A stretch of 64,000 nucleotides of DNA from an uncultured Oscillospiraceae bacterium (lineage in GTDB: Bacteria > Bacillota > Clostridia > Oscillospirales > Ruminococcaceae): assembly GCA_900547455.1 (NCBI GenBank), contig URGV01000005.1, positions 13,743-77,742 of the forward strand, in the 5' to 3' direction. Shown here one piece after another: positions 1 to 8,810 of the stretch. Each line of letters begins with the position of its first letter. The stretch's first letter is position 1. The notes under the pieces are model-generated. The model saw nothing but the letters and a program-made list of their open reading frames with translations. It was not told the DNA's origin and did no database searches. The position numbers and the translations under genes are program-made.

Positions 1-44
1 ACGATGTTAGTGCCGCCCAGGTCGATGCCGATATAATATTTCAT
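1..44 (-). CDS. ROK-family sugar kinase, N-terminal fragment (cut by window edge)
   Basis: Only the first 14 codons lie in the window, on the minus strand. They read M-K-Y-Y-I-G-I-D-L-G-G-T-N-I, the phosphate-1 (ATP-binding) motif that opens ROK kinases such as glucokinase. ROK enzymes phosphorylate sugars or act as repressors; the very short N-terminus before the motif favours a kinase over a repressor with an HTH. A GGAGAGGTG ribosome site sits just upstream and a good promoter is at 101-129. The substrate cannot be told from this fragment. Confidence 0.75.
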   Translation of the reverse strand, partial: MKYYIGIDLGGTNI

Positions 45-100
45 ACAAAAACACCTCTCCACTTTGTTGCCCTGCCCGCAGGCAGGTTGCTTTTTTACTA

Positions 101-129
101 ATCATATCATTAAGTGCGGTGGTTTGCAA
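101..129 (-). promoter_or_regulatory. Promoter for the ROK kinase gene
   Basis: Read on the minus strand: -35 TTGCAA (124-129), a 17-nt spacer, and -10 TATGAT (101-106) preceded by TG at the extended -10 position. Transcription would start near 94, about 50 nt before the ATG. The leader contains a small CCTGC/GCAGG hairpin. Confidence 0.65.
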
Positions 130-353
130 TTCCTTTTTGCAGAGAAAGGACGTTTTCTGATGTTAAAAAATTCCGCACAGTTTATTTTGCTTTAAAAAAT
201 ACAATTCGCAAAGATTGCGCGGAGCAAAAAGCAGCTTTTTTCGCTTTGGCCTTTTTGGCTTTTAACTGTATGCCCCGGGCTTTGGAGAAAAGCAGATATA
301 AAATTTTAAAATTATTTTACCGCGCACAAGCTGGTTCTAAACCGCAGGCGGCA

Positions 354-382
354 TTGACGAAAAGGGCGGAAACTTGTATAAT
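354..382 (+). promoter_or_regulatory. Promoter of the miaB operon
   Basis: TTGACG (354-359), a 17-nt spacer and a perfect TATAAT (377-382) form a near-consensus vegetative promoter. Transcription should start near 389. This rules out the upstream TTG at 374 as a start codon, since it overlaps the -10 box. Confidence 0.85.
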
Positions 383-436
383 AAAAGAATAAAAAATTTT
401 CTTTTTTACAAGATAGAGGATTTGGAGGTTGAGGGC

Positions 437-1882
437 TTGGAGATTCGTCCAAACACAAAGCCGCCGGTGGTCGTTTCCCGCGAGGAGATGATGCGCCAGT
501 GGGAGCTGGCGGGGGAGAACCGGCAGCTTCTGCAGCACCGAATGGGGCATCCTGCGCGCGCCTGGGTCAAGACCTTTGGCTGCCAGGGCAACGTCGCCGA
601 CAGCGAGAAGATTATGGGGCTGCTGCTGGATATGGGCTGCGAGCCGGCTGTCAGCGAGCAGGAGGCGGACATCATCCTGTACAACACCTGCGCCGTGCGG
701 GAAAATGCCGAGGTGCGCCTGATGAGCATGGTGGGGGAGCTGCGCCGCTTAAAGCAGAAAAATCCCACCATGATCGTCGGCCTGTGCGGCTGCATGATGC
801 AGCAGGAGGAGGTGGTGCAGCAGATTCGCCGCAGCTACCCCTTTGTCGAGCTGATTTTCGGCACCCATGTGCTGCACACCCTGCCACAGATGATCAACCG
901 CCTGCTCAAGGGCGAACGGCGCGTGGTCGACTGCTATGAGGGAGAGGGCAGGGAGAACCCCATCGCCGAGGGGCTGCCCATCCAGCGCAGCGGCGGCGTG
1001 CAGGCTTCGCTGCAGATCATGTACGGCTGCGACAATTTCTGCTCCTACTGCATCGTGCCCTATGTGCGCGGGCGGGAGGTCAGCCGCGAGCCGGACGAGA
1101 TTGTGCGGGAGGCAAGGGAGATTCTGACGATGGGCTACAAGGAGATTTTACTGCTGGGCCAGAACGTCAACTCCTATGGCAAGGGATTGAGCAAGCCGGT
1201 CACCTTCACCGACCTGCTGCGCCGCATCGAGTCGCTGGAGGGGGACTTCCGCATCCGCTTTATGACCTCCCACCCCAAGGACTGCACCCGGGAGCTGATC
1301 GACCTGATTGCCCAGAGCAAAAAGATCTGCCACAGCATCCACCTGCCGGTGCAGAGCGGCTCGGACCGGGTACTGGGCCAGATGAACCGCCACTATACCC
1401 GCGAGCATTACCTCTCGCTGATCGAATACGCCCGGCAGAAGATGCCGGATGTCACCTTCACCACCGACATCATCGTCGGCTTCCCCGGAGAAACCTACGA
1501 GGACTTTTTGCAGACGGTGAGCCTGTGCGAACAGGTGCGCTACCAGTGCATGTTCACCTTCATTTATTCGCCGCGCCCCGGTACCCGCGCGGCCAAGATG
1601 CCCGACCCGGTGCCGTACAAGGAAAAGACCAGATGGCTCAACGAGCTGATCGCGGTGCAGCACCGCATCAGCGAGGAGGACAACCGCGCCGCCGAGGGCA
1701 AGGTGATGCGGGTCCTGGCCGAGCAGCCGGCACGCCACCGCGAAGGCTGGATGTCCGGCCGGTGCGAAAACGGCATGGTTATTACCTTCCCCGCAGAGGG
1801 CATTGCTCCCGGCCAGTTTGCGCAGGTGCGCATCACCCGCGGGCTGCGTTCGGAATATGAAGGGGAGCTCATCACACAATAA
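437..1882 (+). CDS. miaB: MiaB, tRNA-2-methylthio-N6-dimethylallyladenosine synthase
   Basis: Radical SAM methylthiotransferase that converts i6A37 to ms2i6A37 in tRNAs. The protein has an N-terminal UPF0004 domain with three cysteines (TFGCQGNVADS, NTCAVRE, GLCGCM), a radical SAM core with CDNFCSYCIVP, and a C-terminal TRAM domain. I start it at the TTG at 437, 8 nt after GGAGG (424-428), giving 481 residues; the reading frame is open further upstream, but that part overlaps the promoter at 354-382. The residues before the first cysteine motif (KTFGCQGN) are clostridial-type extension. It heads a long plus-strand run. MiaA, which makes its substrate, is encoded at 7516. Confidence 0.95.
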   Translation: MEIRPNTKPPVVVSREEMMRQWELAGENRQLLQHRMGHPARAWVKTFGCQGNVADSEKIMGLLLDMGCEPAVSEQEADIILYNTCAVRENAEVRLMSMVGELRRLKQKNPTMIVGLCGCMMQQEEVVQQIRRSYPFVELIFGTHVLHTLPQMINRLLKGERRVVDCYEGEGRENPIAEGLPIQRSGGVQASLQIMYGCDNFCSYCIVPYVRGREVSREPDEIVREAREILTMGYKEILLLGQNVNSYGKGLSKPVTFTDLLRRIESLEGDFRIRFMTSHPKDCTRELIDLIAQSKKICHSIHLPVQSGSDRVLGQMNRHYTREHYLSLIEYARQKMPDVTFTTDIIVGFPGETYEDFLQTVSLCEQVRYQCMFTFIYSPRPGTRAAKMPDPVPYKEKTRWLNELIAVQHRISEEDNRAAEGKVMRVLAEQPARHREGWMSGRCENGMVITFPAEGIAPGQFAQVRITRGLRSEYEGELITQ

Positions 1883-1941
1883 GCATTGACGTCCCGCAAA
1901 AAAGCGGGCTGGCAATAGAACAATTTCTGGAGGAGATTACA

Positions 1942-2346
1942 ATGGATATTATCGCAATGGCAAGGGAGCTCGGCAAAGCGATTCAGCAGGACGAGCGTTA
2001 TAAGAGAATCGACGCTGCCAAAACCGCCAACGACAAGGACGAGGAGCTGCAGCAGCTGATCCAAAAATTCAATATGAAGCGCTCCGAACTGAGCGTCGAG
2101 ATGGCACAGGAAAATAAAAACCCGGAAAAGCTCAACCAGCTCGACCGTGAGCTCAAAGCGGTTTACCAGGAAGTCATGCAGAACCCGAACATGGCCGAAT
2201 TTAATGCCGCCAAGGTAGAGGTGGACGACATGATGAACTACATCAGCACCATCCTTTACGGAGCAGTTAACGGGGAGGACCCGGACACCATCGAGCCACA
2301 GCAGAGCTGCGGCGGAGACTGCGCTGGCTGCGCCGGCTGCCACTAA
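1942..2346 (+). CDS. YlbF/YmcA (RicA/RicF) family protein with cysteine-rich tail
   Basis: A 134-residue helical protein of the YlbF/YmcA family (COG3679). In Bacillus subtilis YmcA (RicA) is encoded directly after miaB, as here, and acts in the Ric complex (YmcA-YlbF-YaaT), which carries 4Fe-4S clusters and adjusts RNase Y mRNA processing. The body (residues 1-115) is charged and helical. The last 15 residues form a tail with C-x3-C-x2-C-x2-C-H, a candidate iron-sulfur or metal site. The ATG at 1942 follows GGAGG. Ric-type function is inferred from family and gene order; the partner proteins are not in the window. Confidence 0.8.
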   Translation: MDIIAMARELGKAIQQDERYKRIDAAKTANDKDEELQQLIQKFNMKRSELSVEMAQENKNPEKLNQLDRELKAVYQEVMQNPNMAEFNAAKVEVDDMMNYISTILYGAVNGEDPDTIEPQQSCGGDCAGCAGCH

Positions 2347-2361
2347 TTCCAGAGCGTTATC

Positions 2362-2480
2362 GTCAGCCAGTATCCGCAACAAAAGGGTGCTGGCTGACCC
2401 TCTATCAACCCCTAAAAAGAGCAGCGGCTGCTCTGCAGAGGGGAGCGATGGGACAAAATCCTATCCGCTCCTCTGTGCAG
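2362..2480 (+). other. Structured leader ahead of mutS
   Basis: Two strong hairpins lie between the YlbF-family gene and mutS. One pairs GTCAGCCAG (2362-2370) with CTGGCTGAC (2390-2398). A longer imperfect one pairs 2433-2447 with 2466-2480 (CTGC outer stem, GAGCG/CGCTC inner stem). Neither is followed by a T-run, so a plain terminator is unlikely. Role unknown. Confidence 0.5.
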
Positions 2481-2518
2481 AACAGCCCGCGCCAGGACAC
2501 AACGGAAAGGACAGAAGG

Positions 2519-5149
2519 ATGGAAAGAAAAATTTCGAGCAAACCGGTCGATGTGACAAAACTCTCCCCGATGATGCGGCAATATTGGAAGGTGAAGGAGC
2601 AGTATCTTGAGCAGCTGCTGTTCTTTCGGCTGGGCGATTTTTATGAGCTGTTTTTTGACGACGCGCTGATTGCCTCCCGGGAGCTGGAGCTGACCCTGAC
2701 CGGCAAGGAGTGCGGCCTGGAGGAGCGGGCGCCGATGTGCGGCATCCCCTACCACAGCAGCGAAAACTACATCGCCAAGCTGGTCAAAAAGGGGTACAAG
2801 GTGGCCATCTGCGAGCAGATGGAGGATCCCGCCACCGCAAAAGGGCTGGTCAAGCGCGAGATCATCCGCGTCATCACCCCCGGCACCGTGCTGGAAAGCA
2901 ACATGCTGGACGCCGGCGCAAACAACTACCTGTGCATGATTTACCGCGAACCGGGCAAGGATCAGTTTGGACTTGCCTTTTCGGACGTCTCCACCGGCGA
3001 GGTGTACGCGCTGCAGGTCCTCTCCGATTGGAAAAAGAGGGTGACCAATGAGCTCGGCCGCTTCTCCCCGGCGGAGGTGCTGCTCAACAGCGCCGCAGGA
3101 GACTGCGAGGAGATCCGCAGATTTTTAAGCGACCGCCTGCAGGTGACTGGAGAGGTGCTGGACGAACATTATTTTACTTGGGGAGATTGCCGCTCCCTTG
3201 CCGCCGGGCAGTTTGGCGAGGAGGAGATCGAGCAGCTGGAAAAGGGCGGCTCCGACGCCATCATCTGTGCTTTGGGCGCGATGATTCAGTATCTGACCCA
3301 GACCCAGAAGCATGGGTTGGAGAGCCTGACCCATCTGGAGGTGTACAGCGACGACCAGTACATGACCCTCGACCTGACCGCGCGCCGCAACCTGGAGCTG
3401 ACCAAAACCCTGCGCACCGGCGAGCGCAGGGGAACGCTGCTGTGGGTGCTGGACCAGACCCGCACCCCGATGGGCAAGCGCCTGATCCGCTCTGTACTGG
3501 AAAAGCCGCTGCTCAACCCGACCGCCATCAACAAACGGTTGAACGCGGTGGGCGAGCTGCTGGGCGACAGCATTCGCCTGGACAACATCCGCGAAATTTT
3601 AAAGGACATCTTCGACATGGAGCGGCTGATCACCCGCATCGTCTACGGCTCGGTCACCCCGCGGGAGATGCGCTCACTGCAGTCCACCGCCCAAAAGCTG
3701 CCGCAGCTCAAGCAGACGCTGGGAGAGGTGAAGTCCGCCTACCTCACCCGCATCTTAAACAACATCGACCTGCTGGAGAATATCTGCGCGCTGATCGACA
3801 GCGCCATCGACGAGGACCCGCCGGCGCTGCTCAAGGACGGCGGCGTCATCCGCCCCGGCTACGACACGGAGCTGGATTCGCTGCGGGAGATTGTCCACAA
3901 CACCAAGGGAGTTCTAGCCTCCATCGAGGCCAAGGAGCGGGAACGCACCGGCATCAAGAATCTGAAGATCGGATTTAACAACGTCTTTGGCTACTATCTG
4001 GAGGTCACTAAATCCTTTTTGTCACAGGTGCCGCCGGAATACATCCGCAAGCAGACCCTCACCGGCAGCGAGCGGTACATCACCCAGGAATTAAAGGAGC
4101 TGGAACAGCAGATCCTGGGGGCAAGGGACAAGATCCTGGTGCTGGAAAATCAGCTATTCGATCGGGTTCGCGCCCAGGTGGCCGAGCAGATTCACCGCGT
4201 GCAGTCGACCGCCAACGCCATCGCATGGCTGGACCTGTACGCCAGTTTTGCTGCGGTGGCGCTCCAGCAGAACTACTGCCGGCCGGACGTCGACCTTTCC
4301 GGCAAGATTCACATTCAGGATGGCCGCCACCCGGTGGTAGAAAAGATGCTCACCGACACCCTGTTTGTGGCAAACGACACCCTCTTGGACAAGGCGGAAA
4401 ACCAGATCGCCATCATCACCGGCCCGAACATGGCGGGCAAATCCACCTACATGCGGCAGGTGGCGCTGATTGTGCTGATGGCGCAGGTCGGCTCCTATGT
4501 GCCGGCAAGGTCGGCGCAGATCGGTGTGGTGGACGGCATCTATACCCGCGTGGGCGCGTCGGACGACCTGGCCTCGGGCCAGTCCACCTTCATGGTGGAG
4601 ATGAGCGAGGTGGCCCAGATTTTGCAGAGCGCCACCGAAAACAGCCTGCTCATCCTCGATGAGATCGGCCGCGGCACCTCCACCTTTGATGGAATGAGCA
4701 TCGCGCGGGCGGTCATCGAGCACATCGCCAACCGCCGCAAGCTGGGGGCTAAGACGCTGTTTGCCACCCACTACCATGAGCTGACCGAGCTGGAGCAATC
4801 CTTCTTCAACATCAAAAACTACAACATTGCCGTCAAGAAAAACGGCGACGAGATTTACTTTCTGCGCCGCATCGTGCGCGGCGGTACCGACGACAGCTAC
4901 GGCATCGACGTCTCCCGCCTGGCGGGCATCCCGGAGGAGATCATCCAGCGCGCCCAGCAGATTTTAAAGCAGCTGGAATCCGGCGCGCTGCCCTCCCCCA
5001 AGCACAAGCCCAAAGCCCAGCCGGAGCCGATGGTGCTGGTGCAGAAGGACGACTCGGAGCTGGTGCGCCGCTTAAAGGAGATCGATATCGAAAAGATCAC
5101 GCCGGTGCAGGCGCTGGTGCTGCTCTCCGAGCTCAAGGCAAGGATTTAA
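2519..5149 (+). CDS. mutS: MutS, DNA mismatch repair recognition ATPase
   Basis: 876 residues, normal for MutS1. The N-terminal mismatch-binding domain carries the FFRLGDFYELF signature, i.e. the F-x-E motif that stacks on mispaired bases. Connector, lever and clamp domains follow. The C-terminal ABC ATPase has Walker A GPNMAGKST (around residue 635), Walker B LLILDEIGRGTS and the ATHYHELTE switch. The frame is open upstream from a GTG at 2387, but I start at ATG 2519, preceded by GGAAAGGACAG, because the product then begins with the usual KLSPMMRQY segment. MutS binds mispairs and recruits MutL, encoded 300 nt downstream. Confidence 0.97.
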   Translation: MERKISSKPVDVTKLSPMMRQYWKVKEQYLEQLLFFRLGDFYELFFDDALIASRELELTLTGKECGLEERAPMCGIPYHSSENYIAKLVKKGYKVAICEQMEDPATAKGLVKREIIRVITPGTVLESNMLDAGANNYLCMIYREPGKDQFGLAFSDVSTGEVYALQVLSDWKKRVTNELGRFSPAEVLLNSAAGDCEEIRRFLSDRLQVTGEVLDEHYFTWGDCRSLAAGQFGEEEIEQLEKGGSDAIICALGAMIQYLTQTQKHGLESLTHLEVYSDDQYMTLDLTARRNLELTKTLRTGERRGTLLWVLDQTRTPMGKRLIRSVLEKPLLNPTAINKRLNAVGELLGDSIRLDNIREILKDIFDMERLITRIVYGSVTPREMRSLQSTAQKLPQLKQTLGEVKSAYLTRILNNIDLLENICALIDSAIDEDPPALLKDGGVIRPGYDTELDSLREIVHNTKGVLASIEAKERERTGIKNLKIGFNNVFGYYLEVTKSFLSQVPPEYIRKQTLTGSERYITQELKELEQQILGARDKILVLENQLFDRVRAQVAEQIHRVQSTANAIAWLDLYASFAAVALQQNYCRPDVDLSGKIHIQDGRHPVVEKMLTDTLFVANDTLLDKAENQIAIITGPNMAGKSTYMRQVALIVLMAQVGSYVPARSAQIGVVDGIYTRVGASDDLASGQSTFMVEMSEVAQILQSATENSLLILDEIGRGTSTFDGMSIARAVIEHIANRRKLGAKTLFATHYHELTELEQSFFNIKNYNIAVKKNGDEIYFLRRIVRGGTDDSYGIDVSRLAGIPEEIIQRAQQILKQLESGALPSPKHKPKAQPEPMVLVQKDDSELVRRLKEIDIEKITPVQALVLLSELKARI

Positions 5150-5168
5150 AGGGAAAGAGGTTTTTGTC

Positions 5169-5420
5169 ATGGTATTTTTTGCCGACCGAATCTATCAACT
5201 GCGCAACGAAAAGGGCTATACCCGCGAGGAGCTGGCCGCAGAGCTGGGCTGTATGCCCCGCCAGATACAGGACTACGAGGAAGGCAAGCTCTACCCGCAC
5301 GCCATCACTATGGTGGATCTGGCGGACTTCTTTAACGTCTCGCTGGACTACCTGATGGGCCGCACCGACTGTCGGGAGATCAACCGCGGGCCGGCCCCCG
5401 ATGCAGAAGATAAGCAGTAA
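5169..5420 (+). CDS. Small XRE-family helix-turn-helix protein between mutS and mutL
   Basis: An 83-residue Cro/C1-type DNA-binding protein. Residues 6-65 form the domain: I-Y-Q-L-R-N-E-K-G-Y-T-R-E-E-L-A is helix 1-2 and the segment ending VSLDYLMGRTD is the classic end of XRE domains. There is no effector or dimerisation domain beyond a short charged tail. It starts 19 nt after mutS ends, behind GAAAGAGG, so it is co-transcribed with mutS and mutL. A small repressor placed inside the repair operon suggests autogenous or stress regulation, but no operator was identified. Confidence 0.9.
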   Translation: MVFFADRIYQLRNEKGYTREELAAELGCMPRQIQDYEEGKLYPHAITMVDLADFFNVSLDYLMGRTDCREINRGPAPDAEDKQ

Positions 5421-5459
5421 AACCAATCAACGCAACAGGATAGAAAAGAGGTGAAGACG

Positions 5460-7481
5460 ATGGGCATTATTAAGCTGTTGGACGAGGAGGTTTCCCAGCT
5501 GATCGCGGCCGGAGAGGTGGTCGAGCGGCCATCCTCAGTGGTCAAGGAGCTGGTGGAAAATTCGATTGACGCCGGCGCCAGCAAGGTCACCATCGAGATC
5601 CGCCACGGCGGCGTCACGATGATCCGGGTCAGCGACAACGGCAGCGGCATCGCGCCGGAGGACGTTCCGGTGATGTTTCTGCGCCACGCCACCAGCAAGG
5701 TGCGCACCCAGGAGGACTTGGGTCACATCGCGACGCTGGGTTTCCGCGGCGAGGCGATGGCATCCATCCACGCGGTGGCGCGCGTTGAGGTGCTCACCCG
5801 CAAACAGGACTCGGACGAAGGGGTCTGCTACCGGGGAGAGGGCGCCCAGACAGGGCAGGTTCAGCCCGCCGGCTGCCCGGCAGGCACCACCGTGAAGGTG
5901 CAGGACCTGTTCTACAATACCCCCGCTCGCATGAAGTTTTTAAAGAAGGACGTGCAGGAGGGCAACGCGGTAGCGGCGGTGGTGGAGCGCATCGCGCTCT
6001 CCCATCCGGAAATCTCCTTCCAGTTTATCCGGGAAGGACAGACCCGGCTGCACACCCCCGGGGACGGCAAGCTGCTCTCGGCAGTGCACGCCGTCTTTGG
6101 ACGGGACTTTACCAAAGATCTGGCCGAGGTGGACTACACCCAGGGGCAGATCCATGTCAGCGGCTATGTCACCCTGCCTTCGGCCAGCCGCTCCAACCGC
6201 ACCATGCAGACCTTCTTTGTTAACGGCCGCTATGTCAAGAGCGGCACGGCGCGGGCGGCGTTGGAGGAGGCGTACAAGCATTCGATCATGGTCGGCAAGT
6301 TCCCGGCCTGTGTGCTCAACCTCTCCATCCCCTTCACCGAGACCGACATCAACGTCCACCCGGCCAAGATTGAGGTCCGCTTCACCAACGAGCGCCCGGT
6401 CTTTGACGCGGTGTACTACGGGGTCAAGAGCGCACTTGCCAAAAGCGATTACATCCCGCTGCCGCCGCAGCAATCTAAAAAGCCGATGACGGTGTTCGAT
6501 TTAGAACGCCGCCCCGAGGTGGAGCAGCAGGCGCTCGAGCAGATCATCCGCCAGCAGCAGCCAAAGCAGCAGGTTCCCCAGCGGATGACCGCGCAGGAAT
6601 ACCGCCAGATGGTGGGAGAGAAGCCCGCAAAACCAAAGATTGTGCGTCAGGAAGAGAAGCTGACCTTCCACGACCACAGCCCGCAGCGGGTTCAGTGGGA
6701 GCGGGAGCATCCGCTTCTGCTGGTCGAGGAGCCGCGCTTTGCGCAAAAGCCGCAGCAGCCGCAACCAGTCGCTCCAAAGCCCCCGGCAGAAGAGATTCCC
6801 GCCATTCAGGAGCGGGAGCCTTTGGTGGAGGAAGCTGCCGACAAACCGGCGCCGCAGCTTACTGTCGAGTGGGAACAGCCGGAACCAGAACCGGAGCCGC
6901 AGGAGGAGAAGAGCAACCTTCGCCTTGTCGGGGAGGTGCTGGGTACCTATCTGGTGGTGGAAAGCGACGACCGGATGATCCTCATTGACAAGCACGCCGC
7001 GCACGAGCGGCTGATCTTTAACCGCTTAAAGCAGCGCCGCTTCACCGACGACCGTCAGCTGCTGCTCGAGCCGGTGGTGGTGCATCTGAGCCGCGAGGAC
7101 TATCAGGGAGCGGTGCAGAATCTGCCGCTGTTTGAGCAGGCGGGCTTTCTGGTGGAGGAGTTTGGCGACGGCGACCTGATTGTGCGCGAGGTTCCAGTGA
7201 TGCTGCTGGGTGCCGAGGTCAAGGAGATCATCGAGCAGACTGCCCACGACCTTTCGCAGAACAAAAAGGACACCACGCCGCACGCGCTGGACGACCTGCT
7301 GCACTCGGTAGCTTGTAAGAGTGCAGTGCGCGCAAACGACAAGAACACCCTGCCGGAGCTGTGGGAGATTGTGCAGCTGCTGCGCTCGGACAGCGAGGCA
7401 AAATATTGCCCGCACGGCCGCCCGATCGCGCGCATTTTCACCCGCTATGAGCTGGAAAAGCTGTTTGGACGGCAGGGATAA
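5460..7481 (+). CDS. mutL: MutL, DNA mismatch repair protein
   Basis: 673 residues. The N-terminal GHKL ATPase has ELVENSIDAG, DNGSGI and GFRGEA (near residue 93). A Pro/Gln/Glu-rich linker (about 345-480) leads to the C-terminal dimerisation domain. That domain has the endonuclease-type features of bacteria without MutH: LLLEPVVV, the DKHAAHER motif, ACKSAVRAND and CPHGRPIARIF. The usual D-Q-H-A-x2-E-x4-E motif reads D-K-H-A-x2-E-x4-N here, so two positions differ. The start is ATG 5460, 7 nt after AGAGGTG, rather than the GTG at 5451. It nicks the strand to be repaired after MutS recruitment. Confidence 0.96.
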   Translation: MGIIKLLDEEVSQLIAAGEVVERPSSVVKELVENSIDAGASKVTIEIRHGGVTMIRVSDNGSGIAPEDVPVMFLRHATSKVRTQEDLGHIATLGFRGEAMASIHAVARVEVLTRKQDSDEGVCYRGEGAQTGQVQPAGCPAGTTVKVQDLFYNTPARMKFLKKDVQEGNAVAAVVERIALSHPEISFQFIREGQTRLHTPGDGKLLSAVHAVFGRDFTKDLAEVDYTQGQIHVSGYVTLPSASRSNRTMQTFFVNGRYVKSGTARAALEEAYKHSIMVGKFPACVLNLSIPFTETDINVHPAKIEVRFTNERPVFDAVYYGVKSALAKSDYIPLPPQQSKKPMTVFDLERRPEVEQQALEQIIRQQQPKQQVPQRMTAQEYRQMVGEKPAKPKIVRQEEKLTFHDHSPQRVQWEREHPLLLVEEPRFAQKPQQPQPVAPKPPAEEIPAIQEREPLVEEAADKPAPQLTVEWEQPEPEPEPQEEKSNLRLVGEVLGTYLVVESDDRMILIDKHAAHERLIFNRLKQRRFTDDRQLLLEPVVVHLSREDYQGAVQNLPLFEQAGFLVEEFGDGDLIVREVPVMLLGAEVKEIIEQTAHDLSQNKKDTTPHALDDLLHSVACKSAVRANDKNTLPELWEIVQLLRSDSEAKYCPHGRPIARIFTRYELEKLFGRQG

Positions 7482-7515
7482 CGGACAAAATCAGGATAGG
7501 GAAGGATTGGAACGG

Positions 7516-8463
7516 ATGGAACAGAAGATACCGCTGGTGGTTGTCGCCGGCCCCACCGCCTCGGGAAAGACGGCGGCGGGGGTTTTTCTGGCGCAGCAGC
7601 TGAATGGGGAGGTGGTCTCCGCCGACTCGATGCAGATTTACCGCCACCTCACCGTCGGCACCGCCAAGCCGACGCCTCAGGAGATGCAGGGGATTCCCCA
7701 TCACCTGATCGATTTTCTCGAACCCGGCCAGTCCTTTTCGGTGGCGGAATATGTCCAGCTTGCCCGGCAGGAAATCCAGGAGATTGTCCAGCGGGGAAAG
7801 CTGCCGGTGCTGGTCGGCGGGACCGGGCTTTATATCAGTTCGCTTGTCGACAACATCCAGTTTTCCGAGTCGCAGGGCGACCCGAAGCTGCGCGAGCAGC
7901 TTCGCCGGTACGCGCAGGAAAACGGCCCGCAGGCGCTGTGGGAGCGGCTGCAGGCGGTGGACAGTCAGGCCGCGCAGAGGATTCACCCCAACAATATCGG
8001 CAGAGTTGCGCGGGCGCTGGAGGTCTATCAGACGACCGGCAAGACCATCTCGGAGCACCAGGAGCTGTCCCGGCAGCAGCCATCGCCCTACCGGCTGTGC
8101 ATGATGGCGCTGAGCTTCCGCGACCGGCAAAAGCTCTATGACCGCATCAACCTGCGGGTCGAGCAGATGCTGGAGCAGGGGCTGCTGGACGAGGCCAGAT
8201 GGCTGCGCGATCACCAGGTGGACGCCAGGGGCCTGCAGGCCATCGGCTACAAGGAGCTGCAGGCTTATCTGGACGGGCAGGAGGAGCTGCAGCAGGCGGT
8301 GGAGCGCATCCAGCAGGAGACCCGGCGCTACGCTAAGCGCCAGCTGACCTGGTTTCGCCGCGACGAGCGCTGCCGCTTCTTTTTGGCGGAGGACTTTGCC
8401 GACCGCGAGTCGATGCACCGGCAGATGGCGCAGTTTGCGCGCGAGCAGCTGCAGCTTTCTTAA
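7516..8463 (+). CDS. miaA: MiaA, tRNA dimethylallyltransferase
   Basis: Transfers a dimethylallyl group from DMAPP to N6 of A37 in tRNAs reading UNN codons, the step before MiaB. 315 residues. P-loop GPTASGKT (residues 12-19), then [18 protein letters not shown], the DMAPP/tRNA contact segment VGGTGLYI and the C-terminal GYKEL and [14 protein letters not shown] segments are all present. The open frame extends far upstream inside mutL; ATG 7516 behind GGGAAGG is the sensible start. The order mutL-miaA-hfq is conserved in many bacteria and suggests one operon. Confidence 0.96.
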   Translation: MEQKIPLVVVAGPTASGKTAAGVFLAQQLNGEVVSADSMQIYRHLTVGTAKPTPQEMQGIPHHLIDFLEPGQSFSVAEYVQLARQEIQEIVQRGKLPVLVGGTGLYISSLVDNIQFSESQGDPKLREQLRRYAQENGPQALWERLQAVDSQAAQRIHPNNIGRVARALEVYQTTGKTISEHQELSRQQPSPYRLCMMALSFRDRQKLYDRINLRVEQMLEQGLLDEARWLRDHQVDARGLQAIGYKELQAYLDGQEELQQAVERIQQETRRYAKRQLTWFRRDERCRFFLAEDFADRESMHRQMAQFAREQLQLS

Positions 8464-8540
8464 AAAGAAAAAGGACCGTTCGCCACAAGACGACAAAAAA
8501 CAGACGACCAACCGACTATACTGGCAAAGGAGGTCAGAAT

Positions 8541-8789
8541 ATGCTTAATTTGCAGGATATGTTTCTCAATCAGCTGCGCAAGGACAAGACCATGGTGACC
8601 GTTTACCTGACCAACGGCTTTCAGTTCCGGGGCTGTGTCAAGGGGTTTGACACCTTCACCATCATCATCGAAAACGAAGGGCGGCAGAACCTGGTCTACA
8701 AAAACGCCATCTCCACCATCACACCGACAAAACCGGTCAAGCTGATGGAGAATCTCCCCGCGCAGTCGGAAGACCCGGCGCAGGAATAG
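8541..8789 (+). CDS. hfq: Hfq RNA chaperone
   Basis: 82-residue Sm-like hexameric RNA-binding protein that helps small RNAs pair with mRNAs. Sm1 runs over residues 8-45 ([23 protein letters not shown]) and Sm2 includes LVYKNAIST. The usual Sm2 sequence is YKHAIST; here the histidine of the proximal RNA-binding pore is asparagine. The acidic tail is short, as in Gram-positive Hfq. AAAGGAGG precedes the ATG. It follows miaA by 77 nt. Confidence 0.96.
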   Translation: MLNLQDMFLNQLRKDKTMVTVYLTNGFQFRGCVKGFDTFTIIIENEGRQNLVYKNAISTITPTKPVKLMENLPAQSEDPAQE

Positions 8790-8810
8790 CAACACACACG
8801 GGAGGCAGCG

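Larger units (their letters stand above)
45..436. other. Divergent intergenic region, no gene
   Basis: This AT-rich stretch separates the minus-strand ROK kinase from plus-strand miaB. It holds one promoter for each. The short reading frames in it have no ribosome site and no recognisable product. Confidence 0.6.
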
